Positions 6,949 through 16,300 of a DNA stretch of 18,510 nt are shown here, piece by piece. A program made the translations under genes and the position numbers. Origin of the DNA: DATAMF01 sp964472565 (GTDB lineage Bacteria; Chloroflexota; Anaerolineae; Aggregatilineales; Aggregatilineaceae); contig CAYYNB010000124.1 in assembly GCA_964472565.1 (NCBI GenBank), positions 1 to 18,510 on the forward strand. The letters run 5' to 3'. Each line of letters starts with the position of its first letter. Position 1 is the first letter of the stretch. The notes beneath the pieces were generated by a model, which searched no databases, was not told where the DNA came from, and saw nothing but the letters and a program-made list of their open reading frames with translations.

Positions 6949-7287
6949 ATGGGACCATTAATCGCGATTCTGGTCGGCATTCCACTGGCACTGTTTGCAT
7001 TGGGAAGCATTTTATTTTGGATTGGATGGTCACTTCATTCTCGCCATGTAGAAAGTGGGCGTGGAGCCGAAGATATCCTGGCTACGTTTTCAAAAACCCT
7101 TTTTCAAAACCAGGATACCCAGGGATTCTGGGAGCGTTTCGGGCTGGCAACCGATCAGGCGACAAAGCCGGGCTTTCTGCCCCGCTTATTCCTCTACCCC
7201 GCCGCGCTCTGTTTCACCCTTCTATCCTACTATTTTCGGCTGCTCTTGTTGCCCTTCCGCCTGGTTGGGCGCATTTTCTCGCGCTGA
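6949..7287 (+). CDS. Small membrane protein of unknown function
   Basis: 112 aa. One hydrophobic helix lies at ~3-27 (IAILVGIPLALFALGSILFW) and a second long hydrophobic stretch at ~78-107 (YPAALCFTLLSYYFRLLLLP), with a polar ~50-residue loop between them. The basic end (RLVGRIFSR) suggests the C-terminus is cytoplasmic. No family is recognised. A strong Shine-Dalgarno (AAGGGGGAAGG, 6931-6941) supports the ATG at 6949. The gene lies upstream of rpmJ but the latter has its own -10 box, so they are probably separate units. Confidence 0.75.
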   Translation: MGPLIAILVGIPLALFALGSILFWIGWSLHSRHVESGRGAEDILATFSKTLFQNQDTQGFWERFGLATDQATKPGFLPRLFLYPAALCFTLLSYYFRLLLLPFRLVGRIFSR

Positions 7288-7344
7288 TAACGAATTCGCT
7301 CCCTGCGGTGAGGGTTTACCACTGGATTTTGCTGCAATCTCGTT

Positions 7345-7350
7345 TATAAT
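7345..7350 (+). promoter_or_regulatory. -10 box of rpmJ
   Basis: A perfect TATAAT, with no good -35 at 16-18 bp, predicts transcription from about 7357 and a ~60-nt leader before the rpmJ ATG at 7418. Confidence 0.5.
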
Positions 7351-7372
7351 AGGCTGGCGTTTCGTCCGATAA

Positions 7373-7407
7373 AACCTGGGCTGCACCCGGCAGAACAGGT
7401 TGCCGGG
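7373..7407 (+). promoter_or_regulatory. rpmJ leader: hairpin covering part of the Shine-Dalgarno, with a competing helix
   Basis: cccggca (7386-7392) pairs with tgccggg (7401-7407) around an 8-nt loop. The distal arm contains the first three bases of the Shine-Dalgarno GGGAGG (7405-7410). A second helix, aacctg (7373-7378) with caggtt (7396-7401), shares position 7401 and crosses the first hairpin, so the two would compete. Such a leader could regulate bL36 translation, but this rests on pairing alone. Confidence 0.35.
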
Positions 7408-7417
7408 AGGTATTACC

Positions 7418-7534
7418 ATGAAAGTACGTTCATCTGTTCGCAAAATGTGCGACAAATGCTATTTTGTTCGTCGCGGTGGTCGCCTGTACGTGATGTGCTC
7501 GGCTTATCCCAAGCACAAGCAGCGCCAGGGTTAA
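7418..7534 (+). CDS. rpmJ: 50S ribosomal protein bL36
   Basis: 38 aa, the usual length. It begins MKVRSSVRK and ends PKHKQRQG, both diagnostic for bL36. The zinc ligands C11, C14, C27 and H33 are all present (MCDKCYF, VMCSAYPKH), so this is the zinc-binding form. bL36 binds 23S rRNA late in large-subunit assembly. The ATG at 7418 follows GGGAGG at 7405-7410. In many bacteria rpmJ sits between infA and rpsM in the ribosomal operons. Here it stands alone, with its own -10 box and a strong terminator, between an unknown membrane protein and a beta-oxidation gene. Whether this genome has a second copy in the usual place cannot be seen. Confidence 0.95.
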   Translation: MKVRSSVRKMCDKCYFVRRGGRLYVMCSAYPKHKQRQG

Positions 7535-7555
7535 TCAGCCGCTTTTGCCATTCAG

Positions 7556-7579
7556 AAACGGGCCGCTCGGCTCGTTTTT
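7556..7579 (+). terminator. Rho-independent terminator of rpmJ
   Basis: Arms 7556-7564 (aaacgggcc) and 7569-7577 (ggctcgttt) form 9 pairs including one G-U, with a gctc loop. The T-run at 7575-7579 is followed by another four T after one G. It ends ~45 nt after the rpmJ stop. Confidence 0.85.
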
Positions 7580-7603
7580 GTTTTCCCTTCATCTGCAACC
7601 CCT

Positions 7604-7813
7604 ACCCCATTTATGCCATAATCAAATAAGGATTTTATTTTGGTTTTCCGCCCGGTTCNNNNNNNNNNNNNNNNNNNNNNNNNNNNNNNNNNNNNNNNNN
7701 NNNNNNNNNNNNNNNNNNNNNNNNNNNNNNNNNNNNNNNNNNNNNNNNNNNNNNNNNNACCCCATTTATGCCATAATCAAATAAGGATTTTATTTTGGTT
7801 TTCCGCCCGGTTC
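7604..7813 (+). other. False scaffold gap: 100 N flanked by identical 55-bp contig ends
   Basis: Bases 7604-7658 and 7759-7813 are identical over all 55 positions and abut exactly 100 N (7659-7758) on either side. This is the signature of two contigs sharing a k-mer-length overlap that a scaffolder did not merge. Collapsing it removes 155 bp, leaving about 140 bp between rpmJ and the next gene. Nothing biological needs to be missing. Confidence 0.85.
7769..7777 (+). promoter_or_regulatory. Candidate extended -10 promoter upstream of fadN
   Basis: TGCCATAAT has the TGn extension followed by CATAAT (5 of 6), ~50 nt before the ATG at 7829. The same sequence appears at 7614-7622 in the duplicated contig end. 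No clear -35 is present. No FadR/FabR-like operator could be recognised by eye. Confidence 0.4.
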
Positions 7814-7828
7814 ACACAAGGAGGCGCT

Positions 7829-10198
7829 ATGTTGATTCGCAAAGCAGTCGTCATCGGGTCAGGTACAATGGGCAGCGGTATCGCCGCGCTGCTGGCCGGA
7901 GTCGGTGTTCCCGTCGTATTATTGGACATCCCCAGCGACCCCCAACGCAATGCCACCGTGCTTACCAATCTGGACGCCCTGCAAAAAAGTCGCCCGGCCC
8001 AGCTTTTTCACCCCGACGACCTGCATCTGATCACCCCCGGCAACCTCGACGACGATCTCAATCTGCTGGCCGACGCCGATTGGATCATAGAAGCCATTGT
8101 CGAAAATCTCCCCATCAAGCAGAATCTCATGGAGCGCCTGGAAGCCATCCGCCACCCCACCGCCATCATTTCGACCAACACCAGCGGCCTCCGTATCAAC
8201 GACATTGCCCAGGGGCGCACGGACGAGTTCAAACGTCATTTTTTAGGCACTCACTTTTTTAACCCGCCCCGCTATCTCAAATTGCTCGAACTGATCCCGC
8301 ACGCCATGACCGACCCGGCCATCCTGGACTTTATGCGCCATTATGCCGCAACCGTGCTCGGCAAAGGGGTGGTGCTCTGCCAGGATACGCCCAACTTTAT
8401 CGCCAACCGTTTTATCAGCATTTCCGGCTCCTTTGCGGTGAACTACGCCCTGGATCACGGCTACTCAGTGGCCGAAGTCGATAACCTGACGGGTCCGCTG
8501 ATTGGCCGCCCCAAAACCGCCACCTTCCGCCTGACCGATCTGGTGGGCGTAGACATCATGGCTCACGTCAACACCAATCTCTATCCCGCCATCCCCGCCG
8601 ACGAATCGCGCGAAGTCCTGAATCATGCCCGGTCGCGCGCCCTGCTCCAGCACATGTTGGACAACAACCTGCTCGGCAATAAATCCGGCGGTGGTTTTTA
8701 CAAGCGTTTCGATCTCCCCGATGGCTCTAAAGAATTTTACGAATTGAATTTGCAGACCCTCACCTACGAGCCGCCCGCCAAAGTCCGTTTTGAGAGCGTC
8801 GGCCAGTTCCGCAAAATCGAAAACACGGGCGAGCGGATCAAAGCGCTGGTGGCTGCCGAGGATCGCGCCGGACAGTTTCTGTGGCATCTCCACGCCTTTT
8901 ATCTCACCTATGCCGCGCGGCGGCTGGGCGAAATCGCGGACGACATTCCCGCCATCGACAACGCCAACAAGTGGGGTTTCAACCACGAACTCGGCCCCTT
9001 CGAGCTGTGGGACGCGCTTGGCGTCGCGGACACCATCCCCCGTATGGAAGCCGATGGTTATGCCGTGCCGCAGTGGGTCAAGGATATGATCGCATCCGGC
9101 CATCCCACCTTTTACCACCGTGATCACAACGACGTGATCATCAGCGTCTACGATCCCCGTACGGGCAGTTATGAACGGCTCGCCTCCGATCCCCGCTTCT
9201 ACGTGATCACGGACATGCGCGCGTCCGGCAAAACTGTCGAGCGCAACGCGGGCGCGGCCATCCTCGATCTGGGTGATGGCGTGGCCCTGCTCGAATTTCA
9301 CACCAAAGTCAATTCCATCGACGACGACATCATCAAAATGGGCTACAAAGCACTGGACCGCCTCAACACCGACTTTGACGGCCTCGTGATCGGCAACCAG
9401 GGCGAACATTTCAGCGCGGGGGCCAATATCTTCCTGATCGCCATGCTCGCCCAGCAGCAGGCATGGGATCAGCTTAATCAGGTGATCATCGACCTTCAGA
9501 ATCTCTTCCAGGGCTTGCGCCGCGCCCCCAAGCCGGTCGTCACGGCCCCATTTGGCATGGCCCTCGGCGGTGGTGCCGAATTTACGATGGCCGGATCGCG
9601 CATCGTCGCCCACGCCGAGTTATATATCGGCCAGGTCGAAATCGGCGCAGGGCTGCTCCCGGCGGGCACCGGCTGTAAGGAACTGCTGCGCCGCGTCGTG
9701 AATCCCGTCATGCAGGTTCCCAACGCCGACCCGCTGCCCCATCTTCAAAAAGTCTTTGAGACCATCGCCCTCGCCAAAGTTTCCGAGAGCGCGAAGCACG
9801 CCCGCGATCTCGGCTTTCTCACCGCCAGTGATCGCATTGTGCTCAACAAGGATCATCTGTTGGCCGAAGCCCGGCGCGAAGTCCTCCACCTCCTCGCCAC
9901 CGGATACACCCCGCTGCCCCCACAAAAAATCTGGGCGGCGGGCCGGGATGCGCTGGCTGCCCTGCGGATGGGCGTTTACACCCTGCGTGAGGGCGGTTTC
10001 GCCACCGACCACGAAGCGCTCATCGCCAACCACACCGCCTATGTCCTCTGCGGCGGCGATCTGTCCGAACCCGGCTGGGTACCCGAACAATACATTCTCG
10101 ATCTCGAACGGCAGGCGTTTGTGGACCTGTGCCACGAACCTAAAACCCTCGAACGCATCGCCCACCTGCTCCAATACGGCAAACCCCTTCGTAATTAA
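7829..10198 (+). CDS. fadN: 3-hydroxyacyl-CoA dehydrogenase / enoyl-CoA hydratase fusion (FadN type)
   Basis: 789 aa with the dehydrogenase first and the hydratase last, as in Bacillus FadN and opposite to E. coli FadB. NAD site: GSGTMG (10-15). Dehydrogenase catalytic pair: His142 and Glu154 (GTHFFNPPRYLKLLEL), with STNTSG (115-120) and QDTPNF (185-190) also conserved. The hydratase region spans ~474-690: oxyanion-hole segments FSAGANI (528-534) and ALGGGAE (578-584), and both catalytic Glu in place (E584, E604 in GQVEIGAG). It should hydrate trans-2-enoyl-CoA and oxidise the 3-hydroxyacyl-CoA to the 3-ketoacyl-CoA in the cytoplasm, feeding the thiolase at 17072. The start at 7829 follows AAGGAGG (7818-7824); an upstream extension would run into the N gap and the duplicated contig end. 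The usual fadN-fadA adjacency is broken by a kinase gene. Confidence 0.92.
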   Translation: MLIRKAVVIGSGTMGSGIAALLAGVGVPVVLLDIPSDPQRNATVLTNLDALQKSRPAQLFHPDDLHLITPGNLDDDLNLLADADWIIEAIVENLPIKQNLMERLEAIRHPTAIISTNTSGLRINDIAQGRTDEFKRHFLGTHFFNPPRYLKLLELIPHAMTDPAILDFMRHYAATVLGKGVVLCQDTPNFIANRFISISGSFAVNYALDHGYSVAEVDNLTGPLIGRPKTATFRLTDLVGVDIMAHVNTNLYPAIPADESREVLNHARSRALLQHMLDNNLLGNKSGGGFYKRFDLPDGSKEFYELNLQTLTYEPPAKVRFESVGQFRKIENTGERIKALVAAEDRAGQFLWHLHAFYLTYAARRLGEIADDIPAIDNANKWGFNHELGPFELWDALGVADTIPRMEADGYAVPQWVKDMIASGHPTFYHRDHNDVIISVYDPRTGSYERLASDPRFYVITDMRASGKTVERNAGAAILDLGDGVALLEFHTKVNSIDDDIIKMGYKALDRLNTDFDGLVIGNQGEHFSAGANIFLIAMLAQQQAWDQLNQVIIDLQNLFQGLRRAPKPVVTAPFGMALGGGAEFTMAGSRIVAHAELYIGQVEIGAGLLPAGTGCKELLRRVVNPVMQVPNADPLPHLQKVFETIALAKVSESAKHARDLGFLTASDRIVLNKDHLLAEARREVLHLLATGYTPLPPQKIWAAGRDALAALRMGVYTLREGGFATDHEALIANHTAYVLCGGDLSEPGWVPEQYILDLERQAFVDLCHEPKTLERIAHLLQYGKPLRN

Positions 10199-10230
10199 CT
10201 TGCATCCGTTTTGGTTTTGTTCTTCTAACC

Positions 10231-10255
10231 AGAGGGCGATTGGTTTTCGCCCTCT
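10231..10255 (+). terminator. Hairpin after fadN
   Basis: agagggcga (10231-10239) and tcgccctct (10247-10255) pair perfectly over 9 bp with a 7-nt loop. There is no U-tract afterwards (aaattc), so it may be a partial terminator or an mRNA 3' stabiliser that reduces but does not abolish read-through into the kinase gene. Confidence 0.55.
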
Positions 10256-10264
10256 AAATTCAAT

Positions 10265-10286
10265 CTTAAGGTAAAATTATCCTAAG
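10265..10286 (+). promoter_or_regulatory. Imperfect dyad around a possible -10 box ahead of the giant kinase
   Basis: cttaaggta (10265-10273) and tatcctaag (10278-10286) match as inverted repeats at 7 of 9 positions around AAAT. TAAAAT (10272-10277) in the middle could be a -10 hexamer, though no -35 fits. If real, a dimeric regulator bound here would block the kinase-thiolase unit. Confidence 0.25.
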
Positions 10287-10340
10287 AGGGTATATGCCCT
10301 TGCACACAACATCGCGCCAACGCGAAAGGTTTGCTTGATC

Positions 10341-13300
10341 ATGGACAGCATCTCCAGGGTACCCATCAGGGATAAGCGTTTTTCTCTGCGGTTCAAAGCC
10401 TTTCTGGTGATCAGCCTTACGCTGTTGAGCCTGATCATGCTCTTGAGCCTGTTGTCCCATGCCATCCTGAGCCAACGCTTTTCCCATCTCGAAGACAAAA
10501 TGATGCAGCAGGATGTCCAGCGCGTCCTGAATGGCCTGCAAAGCCAACTGGATTATCTGCGCTCTACGACGCGTGATTGGGCTTCCTGGGACGACACGTA
10601 TCAATTTATGGAAGATCGCAACCAGCGTTACCTCGACTTAAACACATCCCCCACGACTTTCATCAATCTCAATATCAACCTGCTGATCCTGTTCGACACC
10701 CAGGGCCGGGCTGTCGTCTCCAAACAATTCGATTCTGACACCCAGCAAATCACGCCGGCAGAAACGGATCATTTCGAGCAGCACCCGGAACTGCTTAATA
10801 CGGATACCACGCGGCGGGAAGTCAATGGGGTGATTCTGTTGTCTGATAGCCCCATGTTGATCTCGGCCCTGCCGGTTCTGACCCGCGAGGAAACTGGCCC
10901 GACACGCGGCACATTAGTGCTGGGCCGCGCCATTGACAGTTCGCTGGTGAATAAATTATCCGCCGACCTGTCCTTTGGCATTACCATTTACCGTATTGAT
11001 GATCCAGACTTGCCCGCCGACTTTAAACATATATCCGATCTCAGCAGCACAGCGACCACCAGCCAGCCGCTTGACGACACGACCATTGCCGGATACCGTC
11101 TCATCAATGATATTAGCGGCACCCACGCACTGATTGTACGTGTCACAACGCAGCGCGACATCGATCACCAGGGACGCGAAATTCTTAATATTTTTTTGGT
11201 CGGCACGCTGCTGGTCGGGGCTGTTTTTACCCTGTTGATGGTTACAATTGTCGACCGCTTGTGGCTGCGGCGCTTACTGAAATTCAGACAGGAGCTTCAC
11301 CACCTCGCGAATCTCTCGGCACGTATCCCGGTGATTGGCAACGACGAATTATCCGATGTCGCCGCCACCATCAACCGGATGTTAGATACGCTCCAGGAGG
11401 CGCAGAATACTTTATTGGCGACTGAAGGCCGCTTCCAGGAAGTCATCACCTCGATCACGGATGTGGTCTACACTGCCGAACTCGCGCCGGACGACACGTT
11501 ATTAGCCTATCGTCTCCTCTCACCCCAGATCGAAACCCTGACCGGCTACCCGCCCGAAAAATTTAACCAGGATTGGTTTTTCTGGGTATCGCTCATCTAT
11601 CCTGATGATCTGCCGTTGACTAACACCTATCTCCCCCAGTTACGCACAAGTCCGACGGTCATTGTCGAATACCGCATCCGCAAGGCCGACGGCAGCCTGA
11701 TCTGGGTCCGCGACAGCGGCCACATGACAGAGGACCCCGATACCGGCAGACGCGTTCACTACGGCGTGATCAGCGACATCACCCAATCCAAACTCGCCGC
11801 CGAAGCCCTCCGCAAAAGCGAAGAAAAATTCTCGAAAGCATTCCAGGCCACCCCGGACGGTATTATTATCACCCGTCTCGCGGATGGCCTCATCTACGAC
11901 GTGAACAACAGTTGGACCCGCATAACTGGTTTTACCCGTGACGAGTGCATCGGCCATACGACGCTGGAAATCAACGTGTGGGGCGATCTGAACCAGCGTG
12001 ACGCCTATCGCACCCAGCTTATCGCGCAAGGCGAATGCAACAATTACGAAATCATCGTCCGCACCAAAGACAACACCATCATCCCCGGCCTGGTATCCGG
12101 GCGGATTCTGCATATTGATGGCGAAGACTGCATCCTGGCAATCCTCCGCGATATGACCGACATCAAAAAAGCAACGGCGGCTTTGCGCGACAGCGAAGAG
12201 AAATTCTCTAAAATCTTCCAGTCCAGCCCCGATGCCATCATCCTTACCCGCGAATCCGATGGCCTGATCTTCGACATGAATCCCGCCTGGACCAAAATCT
12301 TCGGCCATCAGTACACCGACACCATTGGTCGTACAACCGTCGATCTCGGCCTCTGGATCGGCGCCGATCTACGTACCCAACACATGCATCTGGTCCATAT
12401 CAACGGCGAATACACCTGGGACGAAATCCCATTGGGGGCCAAAGACAATCGCATCGTTCCCTGTCAGCTATCCTGTCGGCTCGTCGAAATTAATAATGAA
12501 AAGTGCATTCTCAGCATCATCCGCGACATCACCGACATCAAAAAAGCTGCCGATGCGCTCCGCGAAAGTGAAGAACGCTGGCAGTTTGCGCTGGAAGGCG
12601 CGGGGGATGGCGTTTGGGACTGGAACACCGAATCCAATTATGTTTACATGTCCCGCCGCTGGAAAACGATGCTCGGTTACGAAGATCACGAAGTGGACCC
12701 CAGCCTGACCGGTTGGGATGCCCTGGTCCATCCCGACGATAAACCTTCTGTTTATGCCGAAATCGAAAAACATTTAACCGGCCAATCGCCCCTCTACAAT
12801 GCGGAATACCGCATGCGCTGTCAGGATGGAACCTATAAATGGATCCTGGCGCGCGGTAAAATTGTCCAGCGGTCTGCCGATGGCACGCCCCAGCGCCTCA
12901 TCGGAACCCACACCGACATTACCGTTCGCAAAGAAACTGAGGCGGTTTTGGCCTACAACGAAGAGCGCTACCGGGTGCTCTTTGAACAGGCCAGTGACGC
13001 CATTCTGCTGATGCAGCATAACCGCATTATCGAGTGCAACGCCAAAGCCCTGGAAATGTTCGGCAGCCGCCGCGAAGATATTGTGGGCAAAACCATCCAC
13101 GATTTATCACCGCTCCTCCAACCCGATGGTCAGGCTTCAGAAACAAAATCGCAGGCTATCCTCAACGAGAGGCTAACCAGTTCAAAATTTCACCATTTTG
13201 AGTGGCTGCACCAGCGCCTCGATGGTTCAACCTTTCTTGTCGAAGTGAATCTCAACGTGCTGGCCTTCCAAAACGAAACCTTACATCTGGGGATGATGCG

Positions 13301-16300
13301 TGACATCACCGAACGCAAGCAGATCGAAGCCGTCCGCCTTGAAGAGCGGAATCTGCTCCGCGGCATCCTGGATCAAATTCCCGACCCCATCTTTTTGAAA
13401 GACACCCAGGCGCGTCTCCTCCTCTCCAACCAGACCGATTTACGGCTGCGCGGCGCAGCCAGTCCCGAAGCGGTTATCGGCCAAACCGATTTCGACTTCT
13501 ACCCCCACGATCAGGCCGCCTCGTATTTCGACGATGATATGCAGGTCATCACCACCGGGCAGCCCTTGCTCAACCGCGAAGACCTGATCCGCAGCCCCAA
13601 CGGTGAAACCCATTGGTACCTGACCACCAAAGTTCCTTTGCAAGATACCAACGGCCAGATCATGGGCATGATTGGCATCAATCACAACATCACCGAACTC
13701 AAGCGTGCCGAGGCAGCTTTGCGCCTGACCCAGTTCGCCGTTGATAACGCCGCCGACAGCNNNNNNNNNNNNNNNNNNNNNNNNNNNNNNNNNNNNNNNN
13801 NNNNNNNNNNNNNNNNNNNNNNNNNNNNNNNNNNNNNNNNNNNNNNNNNNNNNNNNNNNNGCAAGCCGAACGCGAGCAGCGCCTGCTGGCCGAGGCCCTG
13901 CGCGATACCGCCGCCGTGATCAACAGTTCCCTGGACCCCGACGAAGTGCTCGATCATATCCTCGATCACATCGGGCGCGTGCTGCCGCACAACCAGGTTA
14001 ACCTGATGCTGCTCGAAAATGGCATTGCGCGTGCTGTCCGCTGTCGCAACTACACCTCCCCCGAAATCGAAGAATGGGTGCGCACCACCGGCTTTGACAT
14101 TAGCCAGGTAACGGGGTTGCGCATCATGGCCCAAACCAAAGAGCCGTATATCATTACCAACAACACCGACACCGATAGCTGGACGGCCTTCGACCAAACG
14201 CACTGGGTTCGCAGTTATGCCGGCGCTCCCATCTTGCTCGACGATGAAGTTATTGGCTTTCTCAACCTCGACAGCGCGATCTCTGGCACGTTCACCGCTG
14301 AACATATCGAACGCCTGAAAATTTTCGCCAATCAAGCCGCCATCGCCATTCGAAACGCGCGCCTCTTTGCTGCCGAGCGCGAACAGCGCACCCTGGCCGA
14401 AGCCCTGCGCGATACCGCCGCCCTGCTCACCAGCACCCTCAACTTTGACGAAATCCTGGATCACATCCTGAATCAAATGGAGCGTATCGTTCCCTACGAA
14501 GCCGTCAGCATTCTGCTGACCGATGGCGACGTTTTGCGTATTGTGCGTCATCGCGGCTTCACCGAGCGCAACCAGGGCAATTTGGTGTCGAATCTCACCT
14601 TTGACGCCGCATCTAACCCCTGGTTTCACCGCATGCAGGCATCCGGCCAGCCTCTGTTCATTGCCGATACCAGGGAAGAACCCAATTGGATTACCATCGA
14701 GGGTCTGGATTGGATGCGCGCTCACCTGGGCATGCCCATTCGGGTGGATAACAAGGTGGTCGGCATTCTCAACCTCGACAGCAGCACACCCGGCTTCTTT
14801 ACATCCACCCACGCCCACCAGTTGCAAATTTTGGCGAACCTCGTCGCCATCGCCTTCCGCAACGCGACTCTGTTCTCTGCCGAACGCCAGCAGCGCGACT
14901 TCACCGAGGCCCTCCACGAAACCGCCATTCTGATCAACAGCACCCTTGATTTCAGCGAAGTCCTGAAGCGGATTCTCACCAATGTCAGCAAAGTGCTGAC
15001 CCACAGCACCGCCAACATTATGCTTCTCGACGAAAAAAAATATCTCCACCCCGTCGGCAGCCAGGGCTATGCCGAGCGCGGCCTGCTGGAATGGTTCCAG
15101 AACGTCAACTATCCAGCCAGCGAAGTGCCCGGCATGCGCTACATGATGGACACTCATCAGCCGGTGGTATACTCCGACATCCGCCAGCACCCCGGCTGGG
15201 CGCTAGTCGAAGAAACCCAATGGGTTCAATCCTATATCGGTGCCCCCATCATCCAGGAAAATGAGGTGGTCGGCTTCCTCAACCTCTACAGCGATACACC
15301 CGGCTTCTTTAAAGAGGCCGATGCCCAGCGGCTGCAAGGTTTCGCGTCGCAGGCCGCCATCGCCATTCGGAATTCCCAGCTTTTCATGGCCGAACGCGAA
15401 CAGCGTGCCCTGGCCGAAGCCCTGCGTGATACCGCCGCCGCCCTCAACCGCATCCTGAATTTTGACGATGTGCTCGATTACATTCTCGCCAATGTCGGCC
15501 AGGTCATGCCCCACGACGCCACCAACATCATGTTGATCGAGCACGGCATTGCGCGCGTCGTTCGGGGTCATGGTTATGATCGTTTCGGGGTTGCCGACTG
15601 GGTCACGAAACTCCGCTTTATCGTGCATGAGGTGCCCGTCTGGAAACGGCTCATCGCTTCCCACCGCCCCTTTGCCATTTCCGACACCAGAGCCGATCCC
15701 GACTGGATGGCCGAAGACCTGCCCGAAGAGCGCTGGATCGCCTCCACCCTCAAAGTTCCGATCCTGCTGGACAACGAACTCATCGGTATTCTGCATCTCG
15801 ACAGCGCGACCACTGGCGCATTTACCCAAAAGGATGCAGATCGCCTCCAGCCGTTTGCCGACCAGATCGCCCTTGCCATCCGCAACGCCCGCCTCTTCGA
15901 TCAGGTCCAGAACTACGCCGCCGAACTCGAACACCGCGTCTTGGTGCGCACCGCCGAATTAGAGGCCCAGCGCGCCGAACTCAAAACCATTCTCGACTCC
16001 ATGGGCGAAGGCCTGATCTATTCCGCGGGCAAGCGCGTCCTGTATGTCAACAAAGCCTACACCGATCTTCTGGGTTATCCCGCCGAAAACTATCACATTG
16101 ATGCCGATAGCATCTATCAGCAAATGATTTCCGCCATGCCCGACTACGAACTGACCATGCGGTACATTCAGCGGGCCTTCGAGCGTCGCCAGAGTTGGCG
16201 CGGCGAAATCCAGGTCAAACGCGCCGACAACCAGATTATCGACGTGGGAATCACCTTCTCCCAGGTCTACAGTCCGAGTGAGGAAAAGGCGCGCGGCGTC

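Noticed and set aside
7604..7813. 55-bp direct repeat as a biological repeat, attachment site or target duplication
   Set aside because: Copies abut a 100-N run exactly and are identical; a contig overlap explains this fully.
7640..7828. N-terminal extension of fadN through the gap
   Set aside because: It consists of N-coded residues and a duplicated contig end; the Shine-Dalgarno AAGGAGG and GSGTMG motif fix the start at 7829.
8465..9613. 382-codon open frame on the - strand opposite fadN
   Set aside because: It lies fully within a gene with intact catalytic motifs on the + strand; composition (Gly/Asp/Val-rich, no domain) is typical of antisense shadows in GC-biased codons.
13740..13916. 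Frameshift or two separate genes in the giant kinase
   Set aside because: The frame change coincides with a gap of arbitrary length. Both sides are open right up to the N run, and the second part has no start signal of its own.
13682..15190. ~500-codon - strand open frame across the N gap
   Set aside because: It runs through undefined bases and mirrors the repeated GAF modules, giving repeated meaningless motifs; no start signal or domain.
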